A stretch of 18,545 nt of DNA, from positions 1 to 18,545 of the forward strand of contig JAFAIY010000096.1 in NCBI GenBank assembly GCA_019236485.1. Reading direction: 5' to 3'. Position numbers and translations under genes: made by a program. The stretch is from Comamonas sp. Its GTDB lineage: Bacteria > Pseudomonadota > Gammaproteobacteria > Burkholderiales > Burkholderiaceae_C. The notes under the pieces were generated by a model. That model was given only the letters and a program-made list of their open reading frames with translations. It had not been told where the DNA came from and searched no databases. This document shows, piece by piece, positions 7,620 through 14,089 of the stretch (positions within the stretch are counted from its first letter, which is position 1; each line of letters begins with the position of its first letter).

Positions 7620-9065
7620 TCAGTACCCTATCTCTCTATCCAGAGGCTGCCAGCCGCCGCCCGTGCTCCGGGCGACCACCGGCCGCGTGATGGCCTTGCG
7701 CTTCATCATCAAGGCGTAGCGGGTGGCGCTCAGCAAGTCGTCCTGCAGCTTGACCACCTTCCCGTCCTTGCGGTGATACAGGCGGAACTCGCCGAACCAG
7801 TCCTCGAGATGGCTGAAGACCTTGAAGCGCCCGGTCTGCATGCGCTCCAGCATTTCCATCAGCCCGGCCTCGACGCCGTTGCTGCCGTCTTCGAAGGTCG
7901 CCCGGTCCTTGAGCATCTTGAGCCCTGCCGCTGCGTACTGGATCGCCAGCTGCTCGCCACTGCCCTTGTCGTGCTGCAGGCCGTCGTGGGGCCAGGCCGT
8001 AGGCACCCATGGGCCCCAGGCCTTGATCGTGGCCGCGTGCAGGATGGGCGTGGCCTCCTTCTGGCGGTGGCACTGGATGACATACAGGCAGTCGCTATCG
8101 CGATCCCAGGCCAGTTGCACTGCGGCCGTGGGGTGGTCCCAGCCAAAGTCCAGGCCGTTGATGCGCACCCAGTGCCCGGGGATGGGGAACGCCGGCACCT
8201 TGATGCTGTTCTCGTCAACGGGGAAGATGCGGCCGCTGCCCAGCGTCGGGATGCCCTTGGATCGGGCTTCACGCTCGTGAGCCGGATAGCTGGCCACGAT
8301 GGTCTGCTTCTGCTCCTGGGTGTAGTGCTCCACATCCCAGATGGTCATGTTGGTCACTTTGCGGGTATTGGCGCCGGGGTCGTTTGCCTCGGGCATCAGG
8401 AAGCGCATCACCACCTTGGACATGCCCAGCAGCGGGGTGAAGGTGGTCTGGGCGAACTGCCCGCGCTGGCCGTTGTTGGTACGGGTCAAGCCTTCGGAGT
8501 AGATATCCTCGGGCGGCTCCTCGTCGAACCAGACGCCGTCCACGGTCGGGCCCTGCCACTTTTCCCGGCCCTTCTCATACGACTTGAAGGCGATGATGGA
8601 CTCACCGGCCTGCACATCACCGCCGCCGCCCCAGCGGATCACGGCGCTATCCAGCAGGTTGGCCACGCCCATGGCGCGGGTCGTGTCACGAATCGCATCG
8701 CGCGGAATCATGCCGGTGCCCCAGGCATCCACCGTGGCCGGCGGCCCGATCAGCATGCGCTGGGGGTTGTCGCGCGTGGCCTCGCTGGTCACGGAGCCGG
8801 CCCAGAAGGTCACCGGCTTCTCGAAGGTGGCGCCATCCCACCAGTCCGGATAGCGGCCCGTCAGGTGCATGGCCCATTCCGCGCCGCCAGCCTTGGTCTT
8901 GCCTAGCTGGTTGCCGGCCATGAACAGCCGTTCGTTGAAGGTCGCGCCAGCCTTGTGAAATTCGCGCTGCTTGGCATAGGGGCCGTACTGCTCCAGCTGC
9001 CTGCCGGCCAGCTCCCGCTCGACCATGGCCAGCATCGCGGCTTGCTTCTCGGGGGACAGGTTCAT
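7620..9065 (-). CDS. terL: Large terminase subunit (ATPase/nuclease)
   Basis: Encodes 481 residues; its ATG overlaps the stop of the upstream gene by four bases (ATGA). It drives DNA into the procapsid and cuts it. Visible motifs: Walker A GNQLGKT at 51-57, Walker B VDGVWFDEE at 175-183 with the catalytic glutamate next to the aspartate, and a C-terminal RNase H-like nuclease with candidate metal-binding acids D306 (INGLDFGWDHPTA), D361 (WPHDG) and D442/D443 (QDDLLSATRYALM). The GNQ-GKT form of Walker A is common in terminases of podovirus-like phages. Length is normal for the family. All key residues appear intact, so the gene should be functional. Confidence 0.93.
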   Translation of the reverse strand: MNLSPEKQAAMLAMVERELAGRQLEQYGPYAKQREFHKAGATFNERLFMAGNQLGKTKAGGAEWAMHLTGRYPDWWDGATFEKPVTFWAGSVTSEATRDNPQRMLIGPPATVDAWGTGMIPRDAIRDTTRAMGVANLLDSAVIRWGGGGDVQAGESIIAFKSYEKGREKWQGPTVDGVWFDEEPPEDIYSEGLTRTNNGQRGQFAQTTFTPLLGMSKVVMRFLMPEANDPGANTRKVTNMTIWDVEHYTQEQKQTIVASYPAHEREARSKGIPTLGSGRIFPVDENSIKVPAFPIPGHWVRINGLDFGWDHPTAAVQLAWDRDSDCLYVIQCHRQKEATPILHAATIKAWGPWVPTAWPHDGLQHDKGSGEQLAIQYAAAGLKMLKDRATFEDGSNGVEAGLMEMLERMQTGRFKVFSHLEDWFGEFRLYHRKDGKVVKLQDDLLSATRYALMMKRKAITRPVVARSTGGGWQPLDREIGY

Positions 9066-9769
9066 GCGCGGCCTTTCAAAGCATCGCGCATGGCCAGCAG
9101 CTCAGCCGTGGAAACCTGCTCCATGCCTTTGGCGGGCGGCTCGGGCATCTCGTCGCGGATGCCGTAGGCCTGGCGCTCCATCCCGATCAGCACCCGAAGG
9201 GACTCGGATAGTGCACGCATGGTGCTGCTGCGCGCGCCCAAGCTCGAGGCCTTGTTGGCGGCCTCGGCCAGTTTCGCCCGTTGATCCTTGGTCAGCTCCT
9301 CGGCTGGCGCGCTGCGCAGGATGGCCGCGGCTTCGCTGAGCGTGTCCGGGCTGGCACTTTGCTGCTCCAGCTCGGCCATCAGGCCCATGCAGATGCGGCG
9401 GCACCGTTCAATGTCTACGCGCTGGGCCAGACGGACCGAAGCCTGGGTAGACGCTGCCGCCTCCACCGTCTCCCGCTCTGCTGCAGGCGAGGCGTTGTTA
9501 ACAGGCGTGTTAACCAGTGCCGCGTTAACCAGGGCATCGGCCTTCGAATTGATCTTGGCGGACAGGTCGCGGACCCATCCCAGCTTCTTGGCACGCTTGG
9601 CAATATTGACGTGGCTGGTGCCGGAGCCTTCGGCGATCTCGCGCAGGCTCTTGATGCCGGCCCGGAAATCCAGCTCGATACGCTCCCAGTCGGTGGCCGA
9701 GCGGGAGGCCCCGGGGGCTGCGCCCCCTGCGCTGGGGGCCTTGCTGGAATCTTGCTTAGGAGTGGTCAT
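9062..9769 (-). CDS. Probable small terminase subunit
   Basis: Encodes 235 residues from ATG at 9769 and overlaps the large terminase start by four bases. The N-terminal region contains a helix-turn-helix (about residues 28-68: DWERIELDFRAGIKSLREIA, then GTSHVNIAKRAKKLGW) of the kind that recognises packaging sites, followed by a long helical oligomerisation region. Position and HTH support small terminase. The start is unusual: a perfect 19-base palindrome ends one base before the ATG and there is no good Shine-Dalgarno sequence. A GTG at 9796 would extend the protein by nine residues through the palindrome. Three GTTAAC copies lie inside the coding sequence at 9497-9529. Confidence 0.75.
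   Translation of the reverse strand: MTTPKQDSSKAPSAGGAAPGASRSATDWERIELDFRAGIKSLREIAEGSGTSHVNIAKRAKKLGWVRDLSAKINSKADALVNAALVNTPVNNASPAAERETVEAAASTQASVRLAQRVDIERCRRICMGLMAELEQQSASPDTLSEAAAILRSAPAEELTKDQRAKLAEAANKASSLGARSSTMRALSESLRVLIGMERQAYGIRDEMPEPPAKGMEQVSTAELLAMRDALKGRA
9497..9529. repeat. Three GTTAAC palindromes within the small-terminase gene (candidate packaging-site repeats)
   Basis: GTTAAC occurs at 9497-9502, 9509-9514 and 9524-9529. The last two sit in a longer imperfect direct repeat (GTGTTAACCAGTGC and GCGTTAACCAGGGC). In protein they give the repeated VN of the segment VNAALVNTPVNN. Packaging recognition sites of headful phages such as P22 lie within the small terminase gene, so this is a candidate; alternatively it is a small coding duplication. 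Confidence 0.4.
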
Positions 9770-9770
9770 T

Positions 9771-9789
9771 GCTCGGGATGATCCCGAGC
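9771..9789. promoter_or_regulatory. Perfect 19-base palindrome adjoining the small-terminase start codon
   Basis: GCTCGGGAT, one central base, then ATCCCGAGC. As RNA it would form an eight-pair, GC-rich hairpin with a three-base loop, ending one base before the ATG at 9769 on the minus strand. There is no T run on either side, so it is not a standard intrinsic terminator. It may control translation of the small terminase or be a protein-binding site. Confidence 0.5.
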
Positions 9790-9809
9790 TACACACCTAG
9801 CGTCGAACC

Positions 9810-10412
9810 CTACCGGGGTGCCGGTCCGTGATATGGCACCAGTTCTTGCATATTCAGTGGTGGCAACTCGATGCTAATCAAGTACTCATTACCTGTGTTC
9901 TGCAATTTCGTCCACAACGCGAGCATCTGGAATCCGTCTTGATCCTGTGGTGCGCTCATCGCTTGCAAAAAAAGAGTTGCCCCTTTTATAAATTCCGTCG
10001 ACGCGCTTCTGCTTGCAGGTTCAAGGTACAGGATGCTCTTGTAGAACCAAGCTTTAAACTCATCCAGGCGCACCACCCCCTCTTCGCGCTTGGTCACCGT
10101 GAGCAAGTCCATGATCTGATGCCACCAAGTAAATGCCTCTTGATGGGCCTGAATTCGCTTCTCAGCTGCCACCATTCTCAGCTGGTGATACGCCCTCAAA
10201 CCCTCAAGTCGATTGTTGAAATCTGACCTGGCTCTTTCCACCTCGCTGGTGATCGCGCCAATATCCTCCTTCGTCGCGACGTTCTTGCCTTTCTCAGCTA
10301 GGTACGCACTCAGTGAGTTTTTACCGATATAGAACAGCAACCAAAGGAAAGGCACTCCCCAGGCCGCCATTCCTAGCCCCGTAACAAACCACTCAATCAC
10401 CTTTTCCTGCAT
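9810..10412 (-). CDS. Small membrane-anchored coiled-coil protein, cargo gene (moron)
   Basis: Encodes 200 residues from ATG 10412, preceded by AAGGGGG. Residues 8-30 form one transmembrane helix (IEWFVTGLGMAAWGVPFLWL and following), then a short loop with ATKEDI at 46-51, a long charged coiled coil (about 52-92, containing AAEKRIQAHQEAF), and a helical C-terminal domain. The KN-ATKEDI-coiled-coil arrangement is familiar from many small uncharacterised bacterial membrane proteins; no function is established for them that I can name. GC content is lower than in neighbours, and it splits the winged-helix gene from the terminase pair, so it looks inserted. It is codirectional and may be read through from the operon. 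A phage-exclusion or signalling role is inference. Confidence 0.8.
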   Translation of the reverse strand: MQEKVIEWFVTGLGMAAWGVPFLWLLFYIGKNSLSAYLAEKGKNVATKEDIGAITSEVERARSDFNNRLEGLRAYHQLRMVAAEKRIQAHQEAFTWWHQIMDLLTVTKREEGVVRLDEFKAWFYKSILYLEPASRSASTEFIKGATLFLQAMSAPQDQDGFQMLALWTKLQNTGNEYLISIELPPLNMQELVPYHGPAPR

Positions 10413-10455
10413 TGCATCCCCCTTATCGAACTGGGCGAATGCTACCGGAGCGCGA

Positions 10456-10998
10456 TCATTGGCCGCCCAGCAAATCCATCTGCGCACTCCTCTTGGCCAC
10501 GCCCTTGACCGCATCGCGCAGTTGCCGCTCCAGCTCCAAAATCTTCGTGGCCATCTCGCGCTTGGTGGCCAGCAGTTCGGCCGCTAGCTCAGTGGCCAGG
10601 GTGCCGGCCTCGACCCCCGACTGAATATTGCTGTACTGGACGGCATCGCCCACCAGCAGCGTGGCCAACTCTCGGCGCTCGCGCGGCCAGAGGTGAGCCA
10701 CGATATCGCCGATCTCGATAAGCGACGTGCCATCGGCCATGCGCGTCATGGACACGGCCCGCGGCTCCGGCATGGGAGCGATGGGAGAAAACACCCCGGC
10801 GCGCAACCGGCGCAGCTCTCCGTTCTCGATCATGCGGCTGATGTGGTCGTCAACGATGGTCATCTTCAGGCCGGTGAGATCGCACAAAAGCTCGCGCGTG
10901 GCGACCTGGCCCTGCTGGTGCAGGTCCTGGATGGCGTCTCGGATGATCTGGCCGCTGGTACGGATTTCTTGAGGTTGCGTGGTGGTGCTGGTGGTCAT
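10456..10998 (-). CDS. Winged-helix DNA-binding phage protein, possible late regulator
   Basis: Encodes 180 residues; ATG 10998 has GGGAGAA about seven bases upstream. Residues 16-71 look like a winged helix-turn-helix (SGQIIRDAIQDLHQQGQVAT, a recognition helix near TGLKMTIVDDHISRMIENGE, then a wing LRRLRAGVFSP). The C-terminal part (about 132-168) is a Leu/Glu/Ala coiled coil suited to dimerisation. It is the last gene before the packaging/structural module, apart from the inserted membrane-protein gene, so a role in switching to late expression or in packaging-site binding is plausible. The specific family is not recognised, and a structural DNA-binding role cannot be excluded. Confidence 0.75.
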   Translation of the reverse strand: MTTSTTTQPQEIRTSGQIIRDAIQDLHQQGQVATRELLCDLTGLKMTIVDDHISRMIENGELRRLRAGVFSPIAPMPEPRAVSMTRMADGTSLIEIGDIVAHLWPRERRELATLLVGDAVQYSNIQSGVEAGTLATELAAELLATKREMATKILELERQLRDAVKGVAKRSAQMDLLGGQ

Positions 10999-11048
10999 GC
11001 GTGGCTTCTCCCGGTAAACTGCGATTGCTCAGGTCACAGACCGGGATC

Positions 11049-11073
11049 GCCCACCTCGTGTGGGCTTTCCTTT
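11049..11073 (+). terminator. Intrinsic-terminator-like hairpin oriented rightward, against the operon
   Basis: GCCCAC (11049-11054), loop CTCGT, GTGGGC (11060-11065), then TTTCCTTT on the plus strand. This is a modest rho-independent terminator for rightward transcripts. On the minus strand, the direction of all nearby genes, the hairpin is not followed by a T run. It falls in the 73-base gap between two leftward genes, with its tail touching the stop codon at 11072-11074. Confidence 0.4.
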
Positions 11074-11530
11074 ATCCAGGCATCGCCTTGCGGAGCTGGG
11101 CCATCTGCCGCGTAGACCACTCGGCCGCGGCGACGGCGATTCCGTTGCGATCCAGGTCGATCAGGCCGTCGAACACCTGCGTGGCCACGCGCGCAGTCTC
11201 CAGCTCAGCCTTGGTCAGCTGCACCTTGCGCCACTCGCGCAGCCTCTTGCAGATGGCCCCGTAGCTTTCGAGCTGGGCGGCCACGGCCGCTTCGGCTTCT
11301 TCTGTGAGTTCCTCGCCATCGGCCTGCAGCAGGCGGAACATCTGGCTGTAGGTGAACCCGGTCTCCATCCAGTCCCAGCAGTCCTTCACCGTTGCAGTTC
11401 CGTCCTCGAGGCGCCGCACGAGGTCGTGGTGGATCAGCTTGGCGTCCAGCTTCACGCCGTCGGCCAGCTTCGGACGCCAGAACTTGGGTAGGGCCACGGG
11501 CGCGCGGCGTTGCTTGCGTGCGGTCTTCAT
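11072..11530 (-). CDS. Conserved-looking phage protein of unknown function (152 aa)
   Basis: Encodes 152 residues from ATG 11530, which overlaps the stop of the DUF1367 gene by four bases. The longer open frame extending to 11959 is only the out-of-frame shadow of that gene. The protein has a basic N-terminus (MKTARKQRRAPVALPKFWRP), then a largely helical body with KDCWDWMETGFTYSQMFRLL and LTKAELETARVATQVFDGLI. No enzymatic motif is seen. Its charged helical make-up and place at the end of the early/middle operon resemble accessory proteins of phage replication modules. I cannot assign a function. Confidence 0.75.
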   Translation of the reverse strand: MKTARKQRRAPVALPKFWRPKLADGVKLDAKLIHHDLVRRLEDGTATVKDCWDWMETGFTYSQMFRLLQADGEELTEEAEAAVAAQLESYGAICKRLREWRKVQLTKAELETARVATQVFDGLIDLDRNGIAVAAAEWSTRQMAQLRKAMPG

Positions 11531-12000
11531 CGTTCGAAGCTCCCCATAAAGCTCTCCATGCAGGCCCAGCGCTGATCGGCGTCGATGGCCGGCCACAGCA
11601 CGGCCTGGGCGTGCAGCGTCCAGAGGAAGGCGTCCACGGCTCGGTGCAGCTCTGCAAAGTCCGCTTCGTCCATGGAGTCGAACTCCAGGCTGCGCGGAAT
11701 GGCGTTGGGCTTGCCGTCGCTGCCAGGCACGAAGTCGGCGTAGCCCGCGCCCATCGTCAGCCAGGCGCGCAGCTTGTCCAGCTCGGTGAAGGCCTCGGTA
11801 CGCTCGAGCAGGCGCTGCAGCTTGAAAAAGAAGAACGCGTGATGCTTCGGGCTGCGCGGCAGCCGGAAGGTGAAGCCCATGGTTTCGCCGGGCTGCAGCG
11901 CCGCCACCGCCGCCTTGAAGCGGCCATAGGCACGCTGACCGGCAGGGTCCAGCCCGCACAGCTTGCCGTCCTGGCCCTTGGTGATGATGAGGCGGCTCAT
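11527..12000 (-). CDS. DUF1367 family phage protein
   Basis: Encodes 157 residues from ATG 12000, preceded by GGAGGG. The layout matches my knowledge of DUF1367: an N-terminal LIITKGQDGKLCGLDPAGQR, a central LPRSPKHHAFFFFKLQRLLE and a C-terminal SLEFDSMDEADFAELHRAVD followed by a helical tail with VLWPAIDADQ. DUF1367 proteins occur in lambdoid and related phages near nin-region-type recombination genes; their molecular function is not established. It overlaps the preceding small membrane-protein gene and the following gene by four bases each, indicating a translationally coupled operon. The start upstream at 12051 would overlap the membrane-protein gene further and is less likely. Confidence 0.8.
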   Translation of the reverse strand: MSRLIITKGQDGKLCGLDPAGQRAYGRFKAAVAALQPGETMGFTFRLPRSPKHHAFFFFKLQRLLERTEAFTELDKLRAWLTMGAGYADFVPGSDGKPNAIPRSLEFDSMDEADFAELHRAVDAFLWTLHAQAVLWPAIDADQRWACMESFMGSFER

Positions 12001-12173
12001 TGTACTACCCTCCAAACCACCGAGCCAGCGAGCGCCACCCCGAAGAACCATAAGGACAGCATCACCCAGAAGCCCGTGCGGCGGATAGACAGGTCTATAT
12101 CGTGGTAGCCAGCAACGAAAGCAAACGCTCCTCCGCCCACGAATAGGCAGATGCAGGTCACGAGTACGGTCAT
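11997..12173 (-). CDS. Tiny two-helix membrane protein (58 aa)
   Basis: A 58-residue gene from ATG 12173, with GGGAGAG six bases before it, overlapping its neighbours at both ends by four bases. Residues 2-22 and 34-55 are hydrophobic helices joined by a charged loop (HDIDLSIRR). The tight ATGA overlaps and good ribosome site argue that it is real; the longer frame reaching 12368 is a shadow of the resolvase gene. Two-helix size would fit a holin-like protein, but it sits in the replication region rather than a lysis cassette, so a membrane-associated early role is as likely. Function unknown. Confidence 0.7.
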   Translation of the reverse strand: MTVLVTCICLFVGGGAFAFVAGYHDIDLSIRRTGFWVMLSLWFFGVALAGSVVWRVVQ

Positions 12174-12670
12174 GCCAGCTCTCCCCTGCCCCAGTGGGCC
12201 AGCAGCACCGCTTCGGCGCGGTTGTGGTCCTTCTGGCGGCTCAAGTCGCCGGCGGCGGCCGGATACAGCCGGCGCGCGGCGTCCAACGACTCCGACTTCT
12301 CGCGACCCAGGTTGAACGATCGCTTCCACGACTGCGGCGCCACGTACTGCAGCGGGTAGTTCAGGCACTCCAGCACGCTCTCGATGGCGCCAAGGCTGCG
12401 CATCAAGCTACCTTGGGTCTGCACCGCATTGTTGGCGCCGCCCATGGTGTTCACCTTCTCCAGCACGGCCGTGGGCTTGCCTTCGCTGGCCGGGCAGTGC
12501 TTGAGCAACAGCTGGCAAAGCGCGCGGCCGTCGATCTTGCGCTTCACCAGCGCCTTGGGCCCAGCCCCAGGTACAGGCATGGTGGGCAGATCGAACACTG
12601 CGCGCACCCCCAGGTGATCCAGCACTGCACATGCACCTGTCAATCCGGGGTCAATTCCAATGATGATCAT
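12170..12670 (-). CDS. RuvC-like Holliday-junction resolvase
   Basis: Encodes 166 residues from ATG 12670, with AGGAGCAGA upstream. The N-terminus MIIIGIDPGLTGACAVLD carries the first catalytic acid (D7) of the RNase H/RuvC fold; E71 in VLEKVNTMGGANN and D148 in QKDHNRAEAVLLAHWG are the other expected metal ligands. AVQTQGSLMRSLGAIESVLE and YVAPQSWKRSFNLGREKSES are also typical of the family. It resolves branched DNA formed during replication and recombination before packaging. Length is normal (about 160-170). It lies 18 bases downstream of the helicase gene, in the replication module. Catalytic residues look intact. Confidence 0.9.
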   Translation of the reverse strand: MIIIGIDPGLTGACAVLDHLGVRAVFDLPTMPVPGAGPKALVKRKIDGRALCQLLLKHCPASEGKPTAVLEKVNTMGGANNAVQTQGSLMRSLGAIESVLECLNYPLQYVAPQSWKRSFNLGREKSESLDAARRLYPAAAGDLSRQKDHNRAEAVLLAHWGRGELA

Positions 12671-12688
12671 AGTTCTCTGCTCCTGTTT

Positions 12689-14089
12689 TTATTCAAAATC
12701 TTCGTCTTGGCGGCGTTGTCCAACCCCAGGCTTGTCGCCATGCCAGTTGCCGAAGCGCACTAGGTGGCCCGTGTAGTGCAGGTTGATGTCGCCCGTGGCG
12801 CCGGCCCGGTTCTTGGCCACGCGCAGCACCGCGTAGTAGCGCCAGTCGTCGCCCAGGCTGGGCTTGAGGTGAATGGGCCGATGAGGGAAAAGCACGATGT
12901 CCGCGTCCTGTTCGATCTCGCCGCAGTCGCGCAGGTCGGACATGATCGGCATCTGATCGACGCGCTTTTCCACCTCGCGATTGAGCTGGGCCAGCAGCAG
13001 CACCGTGATGCCCAGCTCCTTGGCCAGCTTCTTGAGGTTGCGGGTCACCTCGCCCAGCTGCGTGGTGCGGTTGTCCTTGGGGTTGGTGCCCTCCATCAGG
13101 CCCAGGTAGTCCACGATCAGCATGCGCAGGCCATGCTTGCGTTTCAGGCCTCGGGCCTTGGTGCGCAGCGTGTTGATGTTCAAGCCGGTGCGGTCGTTGA
13201 CGTAGAACGGCAGGCGCTTGATGCGCTCGGCCGCCGCGGTGACGGCCGCATAGTCGTCGTTGGTCATGCGGCGCTGAGGCTGGCGGATCTTGCTCAGTGC
13301 CACCTCGCCCTCCATGGCCACCTGGCGCTGCCACAGATCGCCGCGCTGCATCTCCAGCGAGAACATGGCCACGGTCTGGCGCAACTGGGCGCCATGCATG
13401 CCGATGGTCATGGCCAGCGCCGTTTTGCCCATGGACGGGCGGGCGCCGATGATCACCAGCTCGCCGGGCCGCAAGCCGCCGTCCAGTTGCTCGTCCAGCG
13501 CGGCTAGGCCCGTGGGCAGGAACGGATCGCCCTTGCCCGCGCAGCGCTCGTCCAGGTCGGCCATGAACTCGTCCATGCCGGCGTCGGTGCTCACCCACTC
13601 GTCGCCCGGGGCATCCACCACCAGGCTGGCCAGCTGCGCCGACACTTGGTCGACGCGCTCGCCGATAGGCACGGCATGGTCGCCGGCCAGCTCCCGGGCC
13701 TGCGTCACCACGGCCACCAGCTGGCGGCTCAAGGCACGCTCGCGGATGATCTCGGCGTAGCGGCGCACGGCCGACTGGGAAGCGGTCCCGCTGTTGTGCA
13801 GGTCGTTCAGTGCCAGCAGCTCCACCCGGCCCTGCATGTGCTCATGCACCGTGATCACGTCGACGGGCTTGCCGGCATGGGCCATGGCGCTGATGGCGCC
13901 GAAGACCGCGGCATGGGTCTCGTCGGCGAAGTCCTTGGCCTGTACCAGGTCGGAGATCACGTCGAACTGGCGCGCGTCGTACAGCAGCGAGCCCACCAAA
14001 GCGCTCTCGGATTCATAGCTGACCAGCGGCACAGCCTGAGCCGGTGCGTCGAAATCCTGCTCCAAAGGCGGCATCGTCATGGAGTTCAT
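12689..14089 (-). CDS. dnaB-like: DnaB-type replicative DNA helicase
   Basis: Encodes 466 residues from ATG 14089 (AAGGGG upstream), overlapping the previous gene's stop by four bases. The N-terminal domain (about 25-160) begins SYESESALVGSLLYDARQFD, as in DnaB. The RecA-like domain shows PTGLAALDEQLDGGLRPGEL, Walker A GARPSMGKT (215-223), the SLEM segment (244-247), Walker B LIVDYLG (324-330), LLLAQLNREVEKR (365-377) and DLRDCGEIEQDADIV (385-399), the last differing from the usual ESG/ASG by a Cys at 389. It would unwind the phage origin as a hexamer after loading by the adjacent initiator-type protein. No primase domain is present, so host DnaG is probably used. Confidence 0.93.
   Translation of the reverse strand: MNSMTMPPLEQDFDAPAQAVPLVSYESESALVGSLLYDARQFDVISDLVQAKDFADETHAAVFGAISAMAHAGKPVDVITVHEHMQGRVELLALNDLHNSGTASQSAVRRYAEIIRERALSRQLVAVVTQARELAGDHAVPIGERVDQVSAQLASLVVDAPGDEWVSTDAGMDEFMADLDERCAGKGDPFLPTGLAALDEQLDGGLRPGELVIIGARPSMGKTALAMTIGMHGAQLRQTVAMFSLEMQRGDLWQRQVAMEGEVALSKIRQPQRRMTNDDYAAVTAAAERIKRLPFYVNDRTGLNINTLRTKARGLKRKHGLRMLIVDYLGLMEGTNPKDNRTTQLGEVTRNLKKLAKELGITVLLLAQLNREVEKRVDQMPIMSDLRDCGEIEQDADIVLFPHRPIHLKPSLGDDWRYYAVLRVAKNRAGATGDINLHYTGHLVRFGNWHGDKPGVGQRRQDEDFE

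Noticed and set aside
7479..8906. 475-codon plus-strand open frame opposite the large terminase
   Set aside because: Antisense shadow; the minus strand carries intact Walker and nuclease motifs.
11531..11959. Longer N-terminal extension of the 152-aa gene
   Set aside because: The extension is the out-of-frame shadow of the DUF1367 gene; the ATG at 11530 has the usual four-base overlap.
12693..13598. 301-codon minus-strand frame overlapping the helicase
   Set aside because: Out-of-frame Arg/Gly/Pro-rich shadow of the DnaB-type gene.
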